Shown: positions 61,575 to 64,000 of the stretch, piece by piece
How positions within the stretch are numbered: the first letter of the stretch is position 1
Layout of the letters: each line of letters opens with the position of its first letter
Assembly (NCBI GenBank): GCA_024195585.1
Contig: SWBL01000057.1
Location: 62,001 to 126,000 of the forward strand
Source: Aureobasidium sp. EXF-3400
Lineage: Eukaryota; Ascomycota; Dothideomycetes; Dothideales; Saccotheciaceae
Length of the DNA: 64,000 nucleotides
Direction: 5' to 3'
Made by a program: the position numbers and the translations under genes
Notes under the pieces: generated by a model
Databases searched by the model: none
What the model was told of the DNA's origin: nothing
Seen by the model: only the letters and a program-made list of their open reading frames with translations

Positions 61575-64000
61575 CTACTGGAGCTCGGGGAAGAATTTCG
61601 CATAGGGGTTTTCCTTGGCCTTGGTAGCGGTGTTGATGTTGTTCAAGGGGAACAGCGATTGCTCGTCAAATTGAGCGCCGAGACCATAATCGTTGTTGGC
61701 GGGGAACAGAGTGTCGTTGTTGTTGTCGTAGTCGGAAGGCAGGTATTGGGACATGTCAAAGTCGTCGTCACCCATGTTCATGTCTGTAGAAGCATTGCCA
61801 CCAAAGACCTGGTTTGCCAGAGGTTGAGGAGCAGTAAGCACAGGATCAGAACCGTTGACCAGGAACTGAGGTGGTGAGAACAGCAGACTCTGATCACTGA
61901 TGTAATTGCTTGGGCCTGCTTGGAGAGTTTGTTCCATCTTGAAGTCACCGTTGATGACGAAGTGTGGGCTGTCCTCTGGAGTAGGAGGGTTGAATGCGTC
62001 ATCGAAAGATGTCTCACCTTGAAGCAGCGCCGAGTTGGGTGCGGTGTTGACAGCCGACGAGTCGTGCGACAAACGACGATCATCAACGAGGGAAGGGGTG
62101 TACACCAGAGGGTTGTTGACACTTGGGGTGAAAGCACCAGCCCAGTCAAAGTTGAAGTGGTCAACAAACTCTGGCTGGAAGTCCATAGTCATGCTGAACT
62201 CAGGACTCTCGAAGGGGGTCATGATACCTTGGTCCATAGAGGGCACCGAGAACTCTTGAGGAGAAGTCAGGTTACCAGACAGATCACTCACTGGAGGGTA
62301 CTGCATTGTCTGCATATAAGGAGTTGTGGACGTAGACGCAGAGGCCGACGAAGTTGATGGAGTGGATGCACTGGCAGCGACACCTCCAATCAGCTTGATA
62401 GGCTGCTGGACGGGCTCCTTTTGATCGGGCTTCAACTTGGTCTTGCCGTTCTTGACAGTTGTCTTGGAGCGAATGTATACCCAACCATGTGCTTTCTCCA
62501 TGTGGGACTTGCAATTGCTCAGACGCTTTGACTGATAGGGGCAGTTGTTTACCGTGGACCAATAGCAAGCATACATGATGGGAGACTCGGCATGCTTGTC
62601 GTTGACGTGGCGCTCGCACTCTTTCTCGGTGGGCCAGCCATCCTCGTGATACTTGCAGTCAGTGTGAGGACACTTCCAGGGACGTTCATGACTCTTCATG
62701 TGTTTTGTACGGTCGCAAGGACGGCGGAAGATCTTGTCACAACCGTCAAAGCCACAGTCGTACGTCTTGATAGGCTCGCCCTTTCTGCGACGTGCCATGG
62801 ACCTCTCCACGTCATCATTGAAAGAGTCGGCCATGACGGGACGCTTCAATGAGGACACGGAGTGGTCTGCACGAGAAGAAAGGACAGAACCATCGAGAAG
62901 AGAGATTTCCTGACCATCTTTATGGCGGACGAGTTGGAGAGGCGTGTTGTGAGTCACATCGCCACAACCTCCCCGCAGGTGAAGGCGTTCGGTACTGAGT
63001 CATTTGTTAGCGTAAAGTCTAAATTTGGGTACATGAGGAAAACTTACGGAGTAACATCCATCTCGTTGAGTTCTTCTCCGCGTTCTTTCTTTGAACGAGT
63101 AGAAGCTACGATCTGAGCGTATCTGCGGATCTGACCGACCAAGTCGACAAAGTAGTTGCTGGTGTAGGGGCGATCTGAAGGTGAGCAGTGGTCCGACTCG
63201 TGGACGATGTCGACGGTAGCGTGAAGACAGTCGATGTAGGTTTCGCAAAAGTTGAGATAAGAAGAAGGAGTACGAGAGTAGTCCTGAGAAATAGCACGAA
63301 AATAAGCAACTGAGCGGGCAGAAAGGCCGCAGCGAATACTTACAGGTGCCAAGAAGACCAGCGTCTTCTCGAGGTCGCGAAGGGTGGTGATCTGGCGAGA
63401 GGCGATGCGTCGAGGAACACCTCTAACAAGAGGATGGAAGTCCTTGAGAGACTGTTCTCGGAGGATAGGCTTGACGATGAAGTTGTGGATCTGCTCACAG
63501 GCGAACTCGCTGAGGTGTTCGTCGGCGTAAGAGCTGGAGGTTGAAGAAGGAGATCTCTTCAATGTGGAGCCTGACAATAAACAATAGTTAGCGCTGCCTA
63601 AACTCTCGACAATAGGAGCTGAGTGAACGATACCTTTGGTCGTAGCCTTGGTTTTCTTGATGTCGAATTCGTCAGAATCGGCAATGCTGGAACCCAAACC
63701 ACTGTCATAAGCATTGTTGGGAGTATCACGACGTTCTTCGGCGATGCCTTCGAGACCAGAGTTGTCAAGAACACAGCGAGGGTGAGGCAAGGCTTCAGGC
63801 TCAGAAAGAAGCTTGCCAAGAGCAGCAGCAGAGTTATTGTCAGCGATGACTTGGTCGACTTTGGCAAGGAGGTCGGCAGCTCTTCTTTCTCCAGCACCGA
63901 TGAGCAAATCTTCAAGAGCTTTGGGACTTGTAACGGAACGAGTCGTCATAGACCGAGCGACGGCGTCGAGTGGGTTGAAGAGCTCTGACTTGTTGGAAGA
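61575..64000 (-). CDS. C2H2 zinc-finger transcription factor (5' end outside window)
   Basis: Exons 64000-63634, 63570-63344, 63283-63048 and 62994-61575 join in frame; the coding frame is still open at the right edge (NKSELFNPLDAVARSM), so the start may lie outside, though ATG 63949 is possible. The N-terminal half is helical (DEHLSEFACEQIHNFIVKPI, SRQITTLRDLEKTLVF, YLNFCETYIDCLHATVDIV). The centre has a basic block (ARRRKGE) and C2H2-type fingers: YDCGFDGCDKIFRRPCDRTK, WKCPHTDCKYHEDGWPTEKE and a third Cys/His unit ending CKSHMEKAHGWVY. The C-terminus is acidic and Gln/Asn/Ser-rich with FDMSQYLPSDYDNNN, a likely activation region. Nuclear regulator of unknown targets; I recall close relatives in most moulds but will not name it. 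Confidence 0.85.

Noticed and set aside
1..64000. tRNA, rRNA, CRISPR arrays, intact transposons
   Set aside because: No tRNA B-box context, rRNA stretch, spacer array, reverse transcriptase, integrase or transposase was seen; CRISPR is not expected in a fungal nuclear genome.

Overview
The window is a piece of nuclear genome from a filamentous ascomycete (Pezizomycotina). Evidence for this is the short spliceosomal introns (mostly 48-60 bp, GT..AG), the densely packed intron-bearing genes, and typical mould families: chitin-binding GH18 chitinase, UstYa (DUF3328) proteins, fungal tyrosinase, PDR-type ABC transporter, PNP-NACHT-ankyrin NLR and a Clr5-type C-terminal domain. A dothideomycete is my guess only. 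Splice sites were read by eye; where I give exon ends, the joined reading frame was checked to be consistent.

Layout. 1-3430: 3' part of a chitinase gene. 3992-4857: conserved fungal hypothetical gene with one frameshift. 5067-16373: the most interesting region, a probable dikaritin-type RiPP cluster. It holds a secreted precursor with four Kex2-bounded repeats ending in Asp-Tyr-Tyr, two UstYa (DUF3328) proteins, one UstQ-like tyrosinase, three members of a second membrane family that also carries two HxxHC motifs (one frameshifted), and an M3 oligopeptidase. Three gene pairs are divergent over 310-360 bp promoters, and a CACGTAA-type motif recurs in the cluster promoters. 16642-17370: an ORF split by one in-frame TGA. 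17371-21873: gene-poor block with degenerate repeats.

21874-44666: ordinary genes. These are a protein O-mannosyltransferase (PMT4-like), a 2OG-Fe(II) oxygenase, a VHS/GAT (Lsb5-like) protein, a full-size PDR ABC transporter, an HSPA12-like Hsp70, a mucin-like single-pass membrane protein, a helical hypothetical protein, and a Clr5-type protein. 46788-48224: an internally duplicated zinc-binding protein with a frameshift. 48977-50213: pirin. 51369-57484: a 1664-residue NLR (PNP-NACHT-ankyrin) convergent with a small kinase-like gene. 59042-60652: disordered hypothetical protein. 61575-64000: C2H2 zinc-finger regulator running off the right edge.

How the cluster may work (inference from ustiloxin, asperipin and phomopsin precedent): the precursor enters the secretory pathway and Kex2 cuts after each Lys-Arg. 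The membrane-anchored UstYa and UstYa-like proteins, together with the tyrosinase, oxidise and cross-link the Tyr-rich cores, and the M3 peptidase trims the remaining leader residues.

A second unexplained pattern is a family of short units scattered through intergenic DNA. Each has a TATA box and, about 150-215 bp downstream, a GA-rich tract, a dyad of the form GGTC-n-GACC, then a CT-rich tract. No tRNA, rRNA, CRISPR array or intact transposon was seen.
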